This document shows, piece after piece, positions 22,995-34,278 of a stretch of DNA of 64,000 bases. Origin of the DNA: Tenodera sinensis (Eukaryota > Arthropoda > Insecta > Mantodea > Mantidae); NCBI GenBank assembly GCA_030765045.1, contig CM060965.1, positions 29,017,435 to 29,081,434 of the forward strand, written 5' to 3'. Each line of letters opens with the position of its first letter. Position 1 is the stretch's first letter. The notes beneath the pieces are model-generated. The model was not told the DNA's origin, did not search any database, and worked only from the letters and a program-made list of their open reading frames with translations. Both the position numbers and the translations under genes were made by a program.

Positions 22995-23537
22995 GATTAA
23001 ATTGCATTATAAGCGTTCATTTGCCTTTTTGTGTAGAACCTCCTAATACGATAAAATCTATACCTCTTCCGTCCTATATACTGATCCATATGGTGTAAGA
23101 GTGTAACCCTGAGACGACGTTACGGAAGTTGCAGGTGTTTGTCTCCCTTTGTACTTAAGGTAGTTTTTGGATCCAGAAGTACTAATGAACCAAGTTTGTA
23201 GATGCGGTGATGGAACACAAAGGGAACTACGTCAAAGGGTTTCAACGTTAATTACCTGCAAGAATATTCCCAATTTTATTAAACGATTAAGTAATCCAAA
23301 AATTATTTTAGGGAATTCCTGAGGTTAGGAGTTTATCGGTAGACTTGCCAATGCAAAGCACGAGTGGGCTTATGAAACTCTTAACCTCCAACGGATTTAT
23401 TAAGACTGTTCAATGGATAAAATGCATTGTGGGATCACGGCCTACCCGTTAAATGAATAAACAATGTAATGTGGTACGGAATATTAACCAATATAGGTAC
23501 CAAAATTAAACTAAAACCGAACACAGTAAACATACCT
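22995..23537. other. Unassigned DNA
   Basis: Nothing recognised before the mariner element. Confidence 0.5.
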
Positions 23538-23538
23538 A

Positions 23539-24291
23539 GGGTGTTCAAGAAAGACTGGCGCTAATATTCATAACCCAATGTATTGTAAAAAATCACTCAT
23601 ACAGACTGTTGCCCCCCTCAGAATACTTCTCCCTCAATACAATGTACTTGTCCCACCTCCTTTGCCATTCCTGGAAAACGTGCAGGAAGCCATTCTTTGA
23701 GAGCCTGTTCAGGGTCGCCTCTAAAGCTTTCACTGCTTGGGTCTCATTGTCGAACCGACGTCCCTTAAGTTTTTTTATGGCTCTCGGGTTAAGAAAAAAG
23801 TCACATGGAGCTAGGTCAGGATTATAAGGTGGAAGAGGTACCGTGGACATATGATTTTGTGCCAGGAATTCGATAACCGCATCAGCAACATGTGGCTTGG
23901 CATTGACGTGATGAAGCTTGCACTGCTGAATGAGATTCTTTAGCTTTTTGGGGATGTGATCCTTTACCAATTGCTTCAGGATAGTGCTATAGTAATCTGC
24001 AGTGTCTAGAGCGTCTTGGAACTGTGAGAATGCAGACTGTCCTCTGGTAATCAAAAACAGTAATGACTACGCCCTTATTGGGTGACTTCTGTACTCGTGA
24101 CGATGTTTAGAGGCGGTTATCAAACACGTTCACTCTCACAGGCTGTCAACAATCAAGTGATAGAGCTATCACTGTGTGATTTTCAGTGATTAGCCACTAG
24201 AATACGTAGTTCAATGACACATGGACAGATGTCGCAATCAGACACTTAATGAAAGGAAAAAAAATCAGTGCCAGTCTTTATTGAACATCCC
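23539..24291 (-). mobile_element. Mariner deletion derivative with terminal inverted repeats
   Basis: The left end GGGTGTTCAAGAAAGACTGG and the reverse complement of the right end GGGATGTTCAATAAAGACTGG pair over about 24 bases with a few changes. A TA lies directly left of the element (23537-23538), as expected for a TA target, but the right flank reads TT. At 753 bp it is well short of the roughly 1.3 kb usual for mariner. It holds the transposase C-terminal half (separate entry) and lacks the N-terminal half. Confidence 0.8.
23593..24054 (-). pseudogene. Mariner transposase, C-terminal half
   Basis: The enzyme would cut and paste the element at TA sites. This 153-codon frame reads LHHVNAKPHVADAVIEFL, then PLPPYNPDLAPCDFFL, KKLKGRRF, and a C-terminal W..RWDKYI...YSEG segment, which is the second half of a mariner DD34D transposase. 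The second catalytic Asp, normally in HDNA.PH, is Val here. The third, in APCDFF, is present. The DNA-binding domain and first catalytic Asp are missing from the element, so the protein cannot be active. The plus-strand frame at 23609-23827 is a shadow. Confidence 0.85.
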
Positions 24292-24763
24292 TTGTACATT
24301 TGTTTCAAGAATATAGTTTATTTGGAAATTGATTAAAATGCAATTGCATAAAGTAACCTATTAATCATTACATAATCTTACTACTACAAGTTAGTAATGA
24401 GTTCAATTACGTTTTATCCAATAAAATCCCATCCTTCTAAGCATATAAAATAAACGTCTGTGATCAGACGATATCCCAGACAGTGCATTCCGTATCAAAT
24501 AATCGGCGTATAAATGGAGCAGTCATATACAGATGGCGCAGATAAAAGAGGCCTGTCTTCCGTGTGAATGGAGATGCGATATTTCCATTGTATATTAATA
24601 CAAATTCCCGTTAAAATTGGTCGTTAAAATTGAAAACAGCTACAGTACAACGGTGGGAAATTTAATGGAATATGAATAATACATAGCTGGCGTTACTGCT
24701 GCCTAATTCATAGTTTGCATCTTCTGTCAGCATTTCAATTCAATTCATCAATAAAATTCATGT
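24292..24763. other. Unassigned DNA
   Basis: Nothing recognised. Confidence 0.5.
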
Positions 24764-25197
24764 TGTGACGCCAGCGTCCGTCCATTAGTGACGCTCAAGG
24801 CCGAGCTACGACATACCATTGCCACAATGGGGTGGTCAAAACAGAAGCCTAGTTGCACGCAGTTCTGAAAGCTATTCATACACTTGCTCAAGAGAGAAGT
24901 TTCGAGCAACGTACAGAAATTCACCAGCACTTCGCCCTGGCTATAAAATCGAACCGGCAAGTGTTGAGAGGGCAGTGTTGGAATAGTTTTTAGCGAATGA
25001 ATCGTCGGGGTTGTTTGTAAGAACAGTCAAACAGTATTAGCGTTTTGTGTCAAGGTTACGATAAGACAACAGCTGTGAGTTGCAAGATCACGATTAATTG
25101 TAGATTGTGTTAACGATCAAATAGAGAGTGCCTTGTGGTTCCATTTTACAAGAGAAATAAACTGATGTAAAAAGTAACTGGACTTGTATTTGTTACA
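24764..25197 (+). mobile_element. Gypsy-type LTR (5' LTR followed by primer site)
   Basis: The 434-bp unit starts TGTGACGCCAGCG and ends TTTGTTACA. It contains GGCTATAAAATCG near 24940-24953 as a TATA-like element and AGAAATAAACTG near 25153 as a polyadenylation-like signal. The 3' part (CAGCTGTGAGTTGCAAGATC, TTGTAGATTGTGTTAACGA) matches the reverse complement of 38440-38560. It is followed one base later by a tRNA-Leu primer site, so this is a 5' LTR whose internal region is mostly gone. Confidence 0.75.
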
Positions 25198-25198
25198 C

Positions 25199-25216
25199 TG
25201 GTGTCAGGAGTGGGAT
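25199..25216 (+). promoter_or_regulatory. tRNA-Leu primer-binding site
   Basis: TGGTGTCAGGAGTGGGAT is complementary to the 3' end of animal tRNA-Leu (…TCCTGACACCA). It lies one base after the LTR end, where a retroelement reverse transcriptase would begin minus-strand synthesis. Confidence 0.75.
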
Positions 25217-25848
25217 TTGTCACATCATTTTGTTACAATATAAACGTTGTTATTAGCAATCTGGAAAATCACTGTCTTGATACAAGAAATATTAAAATTT
25301 TGGAAGCATGTGTGTGAAAAGAGCTTTGGTTACGGAAACACCCAACAATTTCGGGCAAAGAGCACAATGAATTGTGTTAAAAATATGTGTTACTTTAATA
25401 TGCCATACACCAGGAGTCCATGATGGCTTCTCTGTGGAAGGAACTGTTAGGAACCACCACCTTCCCCGGATTCTAACAACATGTCACTTTTTCTTATGAG
25501 GATGTTTGAGAGCATGGTCTATAAAACAAATCCACACACAAAACAGGAACTGAAAGACATCATTGTGATGTCTTGGAACCTTATCCCGGTTGGATCTGGA
25601 TACGTGCACAACTGTATATTGATGCTGCAGAGGGTCAGTTTCAACGTCTTTAATAAATGGTGAGTCCATTTCAGTAATTAGTTTATATTTACTCTATACT
25701 TATACGGGTCATTGTTATCCGCGCCACCCAGTATAAATTTGTATTTACTGAATTCTTGTTTCGCTACAAACGGCTTGCACAGGTGATGCCTACACAGGTT
25801 TTAAAAAATGGGCAATTCTGAATGAATGTGCTGTAGGGCAATATAAAG
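25217..25848. other. Short LTR-element internal remnant, then unassigned DNA
   Basis: TTTGTCACATCATTTTGTTAC just after the primer site resembles the same position of the 38.4 kb element. Beyond about 25260 nothing is recognised. The opposed frames at 25481-25669 have no motif. Confidence 0.45.
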
Positions 25849-25849
25849 G

Positions 25850-26185
25850 TACGGAGGAGATTCCACACTGAGCCTATACAGGCTGTTATATGTCAGACCC
25901 CTGGGAGGAAGGGATGGAATGAGAGTGCTCTATGGGCGTGAAGGATCGCGGGCGAGCAGCGAGCCGACGTGAGGTTTCCTAACGCGTGCTGGAGATTCTT
26001 CATCTCCACACCAGGTTCGCCAAGAAGCCACCCATGTGGGTGTCCCCCTCGGCAGGCCGGGCAACTACAAGGCCGCCCATTCGTCGAAAAGAGCAGTTGT
26101 AGTGCGCAAATCCCCCACACAGCAGCGCTAACGCGTCCATCGCCAACGCTTCCGACCTTAAAAGACGGATTGAAATGAATGTGAA
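25850..26185 (-). mobile_element. SINE family B, body copy
   Basis: It matches 44790-45075: GGATTCCACACT versus AGATTCCACACT, TATGTCAGACC, GGGAGGAAGGGATG, GTGCTCTATGGGCGTG, CACACAGCAGCGC and CATCGCCAACGCTTCCGACC. The orientation follows from the antisense tRNA head in the 44.8 kb copy. The head is absent here. Frames at 25893-26178 are translations of the repeat. Confidence 0.7.
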
Positions 26186-26189
26186 ATGA

Positions 26190-28550
26190 AACAGAGGGAC
26201 GGGAAATTCCCGTTACCGTGAAGCATCTCGCTTGGCAAAGGCTCTGTACATTTCCCTGTTAAAAATGAGTACAATTTAGGTAGTTGACTTATGATATGGA
26301 ATGTAAAATACCGTATGACCTGACTTGCTGCAGTAAAATGCAGTGTATATTGCTTTAGAGTTTATTTGGGTAACACGAATGCTCTAGACATGGTCAATCC
26401 AGTGACGTGACTGAAACAAGTTTCCGGTCCCAGGTCAGGCGAGGATATTTGCATTGATCGCGTGAAGAAAGAAGTAAGAATTTTTGCACACTTTGCTATG
26501 ATAGAGGTTAACTATATAGAGAAAACGCCTTTAAAATTGTTTTTCTGACTCTTTTTGTGCGGCTGCTTGTTTATTTTGTCAACAACAAAGCTAAAAGTGG
26601 GATATGTGGGCGATACTCACGTCCATATATGCGTGTACCTTAAGGTCTAATACTCGTATTTTAAAACGAAGCGGTAGACCTGAAGATAAAAGTGGAGCAA
26701 TCACAAGCAAACTGTAGCTGCGTGAAAACGACAGGCAAGATAATGAAGTTCTGGAGCTGGAAAGTAATCCTGATGGAAGAGGTCGGGAAAAAGATAGGAT
26801 GTGATACCGTAGCAAATGACCCCTGCGCTGCTGCCATGCGCTGTCAGATAAATTAGCAGCCAACCCGTTTAATGACCGCCCTTAACTTAAGGCAAAGCTC
26901 TTCATTGTTATGTGTTTAAAGCGGCTTAGCTTGAGAAGAATGGCGGTTAAGTGCTCATCTCCATGAGAATATGCCTTGTATGAAAACGCTTAATCTGGAT
27001 TATTCAATTAAGTGATCTTATACGAAGCGATAATATTACAGACAACTCTAATATGAACAAATACACCTTACTCTGTGCTGGCAGTCATAAACAATGCTCA
27101 AGAAAAATTTGCAAATCAATAAATGCTTTCGCATTTCATCGGAGCAAGACAGATTTTGTGTCTGCTATGATTTACTTTGCCAACACACGTGCGGTGAAAT
27201 CGCAAGGTGATCAAATGTACCATACATAATTACCAGGCAGCGAAACTTGTACACCGAATGAAACAGGCTTTGCACAGGAAAAGAGCGGCAACTTAAAATC
27301 ATGAAACGTCTCAAAAATAAAGTCGATAATTTTCATGGTGCACTTATTTTGGTTGAATATTTCCTTCATCCAGAGAAATATTTATTTGTATAATTAATTG
27401 GTGAAAATAACTATACACTCTTTCCCTTAAAATTATTTTTTTATATTTTCAAAATAAAGTTATTAAATGTATTATTTTATTGATAAATATATATCCATAA
27501 TATTCATAGCCTGGTCGCGAAGACCGCATAACCGACCGGGAGGGTCCTGGGTGCTGACCACGTCCCACCCTCCAGTACTACACCCCACTCATAGTTTTAG
27601 TTTAGTTTTACTATTCATAACATAAATATTAGATGCTTACTTGTAAAAAAAATGCAGTGGTCATTAGCGTAAGTTTTTTTGTTGGTCCATTTCTTTTTCA
27701 TAAGGTACTTTTATGGTTACACAAATAGCAGTGCAGTGCACTATAATATATTTTCTAAAAGTTGCAAAAGTAAATCTCCCGCGGTTTTCACTTAAACACT
27801 GTCTGTATTGCGAAAAGCTCCTAACAGCTCGAGGTCACATGCTGTGGGACAAAGCGTAAACACTTGATGCACAATTCATGTACCTACTTTGTTATTCTCA
27901 TGTGGGCTGTTTCCCTTCAAGAGATGCTTAATTACACACAATCTGACATAATCACGGTTCTTATGAAGTACTGCAACGAGGCAGAACCAACTCAACACTT
28001 CAGGTACTCTGCAACACAGTTAACCTGAAATCCCATTCTCTCTCATAAGTGTCCAAGTTTCGCTGCCTGCTAATTACACTACGGGATTGAAAAACTGTTA
28101 AACCTACCCTAATACGATAAGTACAAGGCACAGCTTTATACATTTTGATAAAAAAATAATTCGTATTAATCATTGTATTGTTTTATTATTGTTAACGATT
28201 GTATTATACTTGTAATAAACAATTGAGTTGCAATAGTGATAGGATTATGCTTACAACATAATACTAGACTTGAAAAGAACATCGGCAGGTCACAAGAAAT
28301 TTAATTTCTGCAGTAATTTTCATTCATTGTGACTGATAAAAAATCTGGTATTAAAACGCCTGCAAATCCATTTATTTCCCAAGAAAAATAGCAACGAAGC
28401 GTAACAAAATTATAATTATAAATAAACAGTTTTGGAGAAAGTACGATAATTACATATAGTTACACTATACCTATTTTACACTAACCTAATTTTGCATTGT
28501 CGTAAAGAAATCAGTGTGGCGGCATAATTCACGTTTTTTTCTTCTTCTTC
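26190..28550. other. Unassigned DNA
   Basis: It includes a short GC-rich fragment at 27509-27580 (CCTGGTCGCGAAGACCGCAT) that may be an old SINE piece. Otherwise no gene or element is recognised. Confidence 0.45.
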
Positions 28551-28573
28551 GCATATTGCTTTAATGTAGCAAG

Positions 28574-28843
28574 ATGGAGATGAACACTGTTCGATTCATT
28601 TTGCTCCTCCATACACAGAATCATCTTGTTTATGACACTTATCACTTCACTAACGTGCAGAATATCTTCTTCCGTGTGCATGTCTCGTTAATTAGGGAAA
28701 TTCTTAGCAATGCAGTGGCTAAGGTCAACGCTAGGAATGCAGCGGCCGCAGCGGCCAAGATCCACGCTTGGGTTAGCGAAAAGTATATTCCAGTACTGTT
28801 CTTTGAAGAAAATTTTAAACTGAACTTTCAAAAAAATAAATAA
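28574..28843 (+). other. Isolated 89-codon open frame, unassigned
   Basis: The frame contains NAVAKVNARNAAAAAAKIHA and ends in a Lys/Asn-rich tail. The opposite strand also reads as a hydrophobic Ala/Leu stretch. No domain, splice pattern or second copy supports function. Confidence 0.12.
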
Positions 28844-28867
28844 AGATTATGGTATATTTTCGTGGTA

Positions 28868-28964
28868 CAGTAGATTCCCGAAAACTTGACTCTTTATAAC
28901 CCGACATTTCGGTAACTCGACAACCTCTCAGTCTACATTAGGTCGAGTTATCGGGATTCTATTG
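28868..28964. mobile_element. Short pogo/Tigger-like MITE
   Basis: A 97-bp unit with terminal inverted repeats CAGTAGATTCCCGAAAACTT and, reversed from the right end, CAATAGAATCCCGATAACTC. TA flanks both sides (28866-28867 and 28965-28966). The CAGTAGA...CGATAACTCGA wording is typical of pogo/Tigger termini. There is no coding capacity. Confidence 0.7.
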
Positions 28965-28966
28965 TA

Positions 28967-29368
28967 TTTTGGACCGCGCGATTTCGGGCTTCTACTGTAA
29001 TTGATTGCCATACTGGTTAAAATAGATACCCCATTGCATAACGCAATAAAATAATACTTAATATTGCAACTCATCATTGTCTCTGTGATAGATAAAGCAA
29101 ATGTAGTAATTGACTTATCAAAATGTAATATAATTAATCACATTTCTTTTGGCCTTTATAGGTATTATTCTTGTACAAATCAAAAGTGAAAATTGCATAC
29201 AACATTAGGAGGTTGCTTGGGTAATGGCATTTCTACATATCTACTTAATATTTGAATCAAAAATTATAATCATGGACATAAGATTACTTCATTTGGCTTT
29301 ACAGCTTTAGTCATTTGATCATCTCACACGCTTTTGCTTATAGGTAAAGACTGTCAAAAAATAAAACA
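28967..29368. other. Unassigned AT-rich DNA
   Basis: Nothing recognised before the Helitron-like start. Confidence 0.5.
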
Positions 29369-29395
29369 TCTTATATATTTAAACGAGCAATTCTT

Positions 29396-29413
29396 GTATA
29401 TATATATATATAT
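29396..29413 (+). repeat. (TA)n tract
   Basis: A pure TA run in the Helitron-like left end. Confidence 0.95.
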
Positions 29414-30444
29414 TTATTCCGCGCAACTTGGAAACGGCTCTAACGATTTTGATCAAATTTTGTATTCAGATAGAGTTTTGGTTTTTAAGTTCATCTATAT
29501 AGGTGTAATTCCCGAAAAAACGCGATTTTACATAAAAAATAATATTTTTTTATTCCCGCTTCTACAGTGCAATTCTTGTATATATATTCCCCGTATTTCA
29601 GAAACGGCTCTAAAGATTTGGTTAAATTTTTGTATACATGCACATTACATTCAGTGTTTTCTCTACTCACTTTTGAGTAACACATTCACATCTCTTTCTC
29701 TACTCAGTCTTCTAAAAACAATTTTCCATAAAAAACATGATTTTGCACCAAAAACATTTTATCCCCACTTTTAAAATAAGTCATACTATGTTCTGTATGT
29801 TTGAAACAGAACTGCTATTACATTCACACTTTTTTCTCCTCTCACTTTTAGGTAACACATTCACATCTCTTTCTCTACTCACTCTTCTGTAAACAATTTT
29901 CCATAAAAAGTGTGATTTTGCACCGAAAAACACCTTTATCCCCACTTTTAAAATAAGTCAACCATGTTCTGTATGTTTGAAATAGAAGTGCTATTACATT
30001 CACGCTGTTTTCTCCTCTCACTATTAGGTGATACATTCACATCTGTTTCTCTACTCATTCTTCTACAAATAAGTATGCAATTTTCTGTATGTTTGAAATA
30101 GAGATGTTGCATATTACTTTCACAGCGGTTTCTCTACTCACTTTTAGGTGGCACATTCACATCTCTTTCTCTTCTCAGTCTTCTACAAACAATTTTCCAT
30201 AAAAAACGTGATTTTGCACCAAAACCACTTTCATCCCCACTTTTAAAATAAGTCAAACCACGTTCTGTATGTTTGAAATAGAGATGCTGCATATTACATT
30301 CACAATGGTTTCTGTACCTACTTTTAGGTATCACATTTACGTCCCCTTCTACTCACCCTTCTATAAATAATTTTCCATAAAAAACGTGATTTTGCACCAA
30401 AAACACTTTTATCCCCACTTTTAAAATTAGTCATACAATGTTCT

Positions 30445-30448
30445 GTAT
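30445..30448 (+). repeat. Left TSD of solo LTR
   Basis: GTAT, repeated at 30948-30951. Removing the LTR and one copy restores the satellite unit TTCTGTATGTTTTAAATAG. Confidence 0.85.
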
Positions 30449-30947
30449 TGTCACCGCGCCCGCCGCATCTAATTGCCGACAGCCGCAATTGTCACCCATC
30501 GCATATTGTCGGCACTACCGCAAAGGAGCCGAAGGAAAGAGACAGAGAATGGCCGCATTGTTGGGGCGCTTGCCGAAAGAGAGAAAAGGATAGAGGCTAC
30601 TGGAATCTTCTACTTTGTACTCCAGCGCAATAAGTGAACGTTCTTAAAGCTTCCAGAATAGTGCCTGGGAGATATAAATAGCGGTAAAGTGTGAGAAGAG
30701 TCAGTCAGACGTACGTATGTGAAGGTTGAGTAGTCGTGCCGACGGAGACGGACAGACGATGTGGAGAGTTGTGCCGACGGAGAAGAGTTAGTTCTTTGTG
30801 TTACGAGTTCGAAGCCGTGCTGTTGGAGAATCGGAAAAGACTTTCTTGTTGTTGCAACGAGTGTACAAAGTTACTGTTTACGGAAATAAAAGTGTTTATC
30901 TCGACTACATCTGTCTTCTTTACTTCACACCCGCAACCAAAGTCACA
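30449..30947 (+). mobile_element. Solo LTR, Gypsy-type, inside the satellite
   Basis: A 499-bp GC-richer insert starts TGTCACCGCGCCC and ends AACCAAAGTCACA, with TG...CA boundaries and a 4-bp TSD. It has TATAAATA at 30673-30680 and AATAAA at about 30885-30890, the U3 and R/U5 landmarks. There is no internal region, so it is a recombined solo LTR. It differs from the TGTGACGCC LTR family elsewhere in the window. Open frames at 30448-30633 and 30736-31008 lie in the LTR and are not genes. Confidence 0.85.
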
Positions 30948-32659
30948 GTATGTTTTAAATAGAAACGCTATTACATTCACACTGTTTTCTCCTCTCACTA
31001 TTAGGTAACACATTCACATCTCTTTCTTTACTCACTCTTCTACAAATAAGTCATGCAACTTTCTGTATGTTTGAAATAGAGATGTTGCATATTACTTTCA
31101 CAGCGGTTTCTCTACTCACTTTTAGGTGGCATATTCACATCTCTTTCTCTACTCAGTCTTCTATAAACAATTTTCCATAAAAAACGCGATTTTGCACCAA
31201 AATCACTTTTATCCCCACTTTTAAAATAAGTCATACCATGTTCTGTATGTTTGAAACAGAAGTGCTGTTACATTCACACTGTTTTCTCCTTTCACTTTTA
31301 GGTAACACATTCACATCTCTGTCTCTACTCACTCTTCTGTAAACAATTTTCCATAAAAAGCGTGATTTTGCACCGAAAAACACCTTTATCCCCACCTTTA
31401 AAATAAGTCATACCATGTGCTGTATGGTTGAAATAGAGATGCTGCATGTTACATTCACAGTGGTTTCTGTACTTACTTTTAGGTATCACATTTACGTCCC
31501 CTTCTTTACTCACCCTTCAATAAATAATTTTCCATAAAAAACGTGATTTTGCACCAAAAACACTTTTATCCCCACTTTTAAAATTAGTCATACCATGTGC
31601 TGTATGTTTTAAATAGAAACGCTATTACATTCACACTGTTTTCTCCTCTCACTATTAGGTGATACATTCACACCTCTTTCTCTACTCACTCTTCTACAAA
31701 TAAGTCATGCAATTTTCTGTATGTTTGAAATAGAGATGCTGCATATTACATTCACAGTGGTTTCTGTACTTACTTTTAGGTATCACATTTACGTCCCCTT
31801 CTCTACTCACCCTTCTATAAATAATTTTCCATAAAAAACGTGATTTTGCACCAAAAACACTTTTATTCCCACTTTTAAAATTAGTCATACCATGTGCTGT
31901 ATGTTTTAAATAGAAACGCTATTACATTCACACCGTTTTCTCCTCTCACTATTAGGTGATACATTCACACCTCTTTCTCTACTCACTCTTCTACAAATAA
32001 GTCATGCAATTTTCTGTATGTTTGAAATAGAGATGCTGCATTACATTCACAATGGTTTTCCTACTTACTTTTAGGTATCACATTTACATCTCATTCTCTA
32101 CTCACCCTTCTATAAACAATTTTCCATAAAAAAACGTGATTTTGCACCAATAAAACACTTTTATCCCCCCTTTTAAAATTAGTCATGCCATGTTCTGTAT
32201 ATTTTAAATAGAAATGCTATTACATTCACACTGTTTTCTCCTTTCACTATTAGGTATCACGTTCACATCTCTTTCTATACTCTTCTATAAAGAAATCATG
32301 AAATTTTCTGTATGTTTGAAATAGAAATCCTACATATTATATTCATACTGTTTTCTCTACTCACTCTTAGGTAACACATTCACATCTCTCTCTACTCACT
32401 CTTCTACAAATAATTTCGTGCATGTTTGAAATAGAAATGCTACGTATTACATTCATACTGTTTTCTCTACTTGCTTTTGGGTAACACACTCATAACTGTT
32501 TCTCTACTTACTGTTCTACAAATAAGTCATACAATTTTGTGCATGTTTGATATAGAAATGCTGTACGTGACATTCACAGTGTTTACTCTACTCACTTTTA
32601 GGTAACACCTTCACATGTCTTTCTCCACTCACTCTTCTACAAACAATTCATATCATCTA

Positions 32660-33560
32660 TACAACTTGAATGTTTGTATATATCTAACTGTTAATCTCGA
32701 AAACCGCTTAACCGATCACAGCGAAATTCGGCACGTATATGTATTTTTTTCATTGAGAGTTTTTATGGTAACAATTTTACTACACAATATATTACTTTCA
32801 AATGGTTTTCTACTCGCTTTTCTTTTACGTAGCGCGTTCATGTATCCTCTGTTTGCCCTTCAACATACAATTCATATAATATTCTAGGATTGAAATATAA
32901 ATGCAGCGTATTACATTCACACCATTTCCTCTACTAATTCTTCCTTTACGAGACACAATCAGTCTTCTTTCGCTATTCGCCCTTCAACATATAATTAATA
33001 CAATTTGCTATATGTTTGAAACAAATACAACGTATTACATTCATACTACTTTCTCTACCCACTTTTGTTTTACGTAACAATTCACATGTTATTCCCTATG
33101 GTTTATCAACTTCATACATACCAAGGCCTATACATATCTATGTTGAAGAGTGATTAAATTCCAAAACAGGTTGACCGATCGCCATGAAAAGTGACATATC
33201 TAATTTTTTTCATGGCGAAGGTTTTTATGCAATCTATTTTACCACGGAATGAATTACGTTCACATGGTTTTCTCTACTCCTTTTTCTTTTACCTAACATA
33301 CTACTCTTTCTTCTGCAAGCAATCCATACATTTTTACATACACTTGAAATATAAGTGCAACGTATAACATTCACACGGTTTTTCTACTCATTTTCTTTAG
33401 TAAAACACAATCACATTTCTTTCACTACTCCCGCTTCGACGAACAATTACGAACAATTCATATACTTTTCTATATGTTTGAAACATAAATGCGTAGTACA
33501 TTCACATGGCTTTATCAACCACCTTTCCTTTATGTAGTATTTGTTATTCTTCAACATTGC
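32660..33560 (+). repeat. Degenerate continuation of the satellite
   Basis: ACATTCAC, TTTTCTACTC and TTTACGTA-type blocks recur with loss of regular spacing, with two Helitron-like modules at about 32690-32780 and 33150-33245. Confidence 0.65.
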
Positions 33561-33564
33561 TTTT

Positions 33565-34060
33565 GCTTAGTGTCGCTCCGGTGTTTTAATAAAAAATAAA
33601 GAAATAGTTAAAAAAGTAAAGTAATCACAATTGGTGTCCGGAGTGCGACGAAAAGCACGATATGGAACAGTTGATGAAACAAATGTTAGCCAAGATGGAC
33701 ATAATGGGAAATCAAATGAATCCCGGAATGCGGCAGAGGAAACAAATATGAAAACCGGATTGGAAAAATGTAAACTACGGAATAGAAAATATGGGAACAA
33801 AAATGGAAGGCAAATTGAAAATGTAAACTCCGAAACGGAAAAGATGAAGACGGGAATTCCAATATGAAGACAGGTCTATCGAAGAGGACTAACGAGCCAG
33901 GATTAAGGAACCCATGGAAGAACTCGATGGAAGTATGAAGGACCTTGATCAACGTGTTAACGTCCTGGAGTCAATCACAGCAGCAAAGAACTGAAGTCTA
34001 TGATGGAACAAATGCTCGACGAAAACCTCAAACTGGGTGGATATCTATGGGGGAGGCCTG
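33565..34060 (+). pseudogene. LTR retrotransposon remnant: LTR end, primer site and gag start
   Basis: AAAGTAATCACA (ending 33629) looks like an LTR end. Two bases later TGGTGTCCGGAGTGCGAC (33632-33649) resembles the tRNA-Leu primer site at 25199 with three changes. ATG at 33662 opens a frame reading MEQLMKQMLAKMDIMGNQMN, a Met/Lys/Gln-rich coiled-coil start typical of insect Gypsy gag. The frame stops after about 30 codons, but degenerate gag-like wording continues (EELDGSMKDLDQRVNVLES near 33917-33973). This is a structural protein remnant with no pol visible. The listed ORFs at 33567-33952 are off-frame. Confidence 0.55.
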
Positions 34061-34263
34061 ATTTCAGCAGTACACGTTTTACATCTGAAATGATGGTGTT
34101 TATGCAATATTTTTATGTATTTCTATATCTCTTGTATCTCGGACATTGCTCTTAACAATGGCGACAAGTAGTTTTATTTAGTTAAGGTTTTGCCTTTCAG
34201 GTTTGTCTAAATAAGTATCTTATCCCACAAAAAATAAGATTTCACAAAAACAGGTGAAAAACG

Positions 34264-34278
34264 CCGAGCGAAGCTCGG
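34264..34278 (+). repeat. Helitron-like terminal hairpin
   Basis: CCGAGC and GCTCGG with loop GAA, 13 bases before the proposed 3' terminus. Confidence 0.6.

Larger units (their letters stand above)
29610..32660 (+). repeat. Satellite array with two unit lengths (~180 and ~117 bp)
   Basis: Anchoring on CTGTATGTTTGAAATAGA, units start near 29793, 29969, 30085, 30265, 30443, 31063, 31243, 31420, 31600, 31717, 31897, 32014, 32195, 32308, 32418 and 32538. The spacings are 176, 116, 180, 178, 117 (after removing the LTR and TSD), 180, 177, 180, 117, 180, 117, 181, 113, 110 and 120. The long unit carries an extra ~63 bp block (CAATTTTCCATAAAAAACGT, GATTTTGCACCAAAAACAC, TTATCCCCACTTTTAAAAT) absent from the short unit. 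Common blocks are ACATTCACA, CTACTCACTTTTAGGTA and CACATTCACATCTC. Frames inside are translations of the repeat. Confidence 0.92.

Noticed and set aside
30448..31013. Open frames with Arg- and Cys-rich products
   Set aside because: They fall inside the solo LTR.
29610..32660. CRISPR-like array
   Set aside because: Units are 117-180 bp with no short repeat plus unique spacer pattern, and the context is a eukaryotic transposon.
29334..32887. Many short open frames on both strands
   Set aside because: They are translations of the satellite units and recur with each unit.
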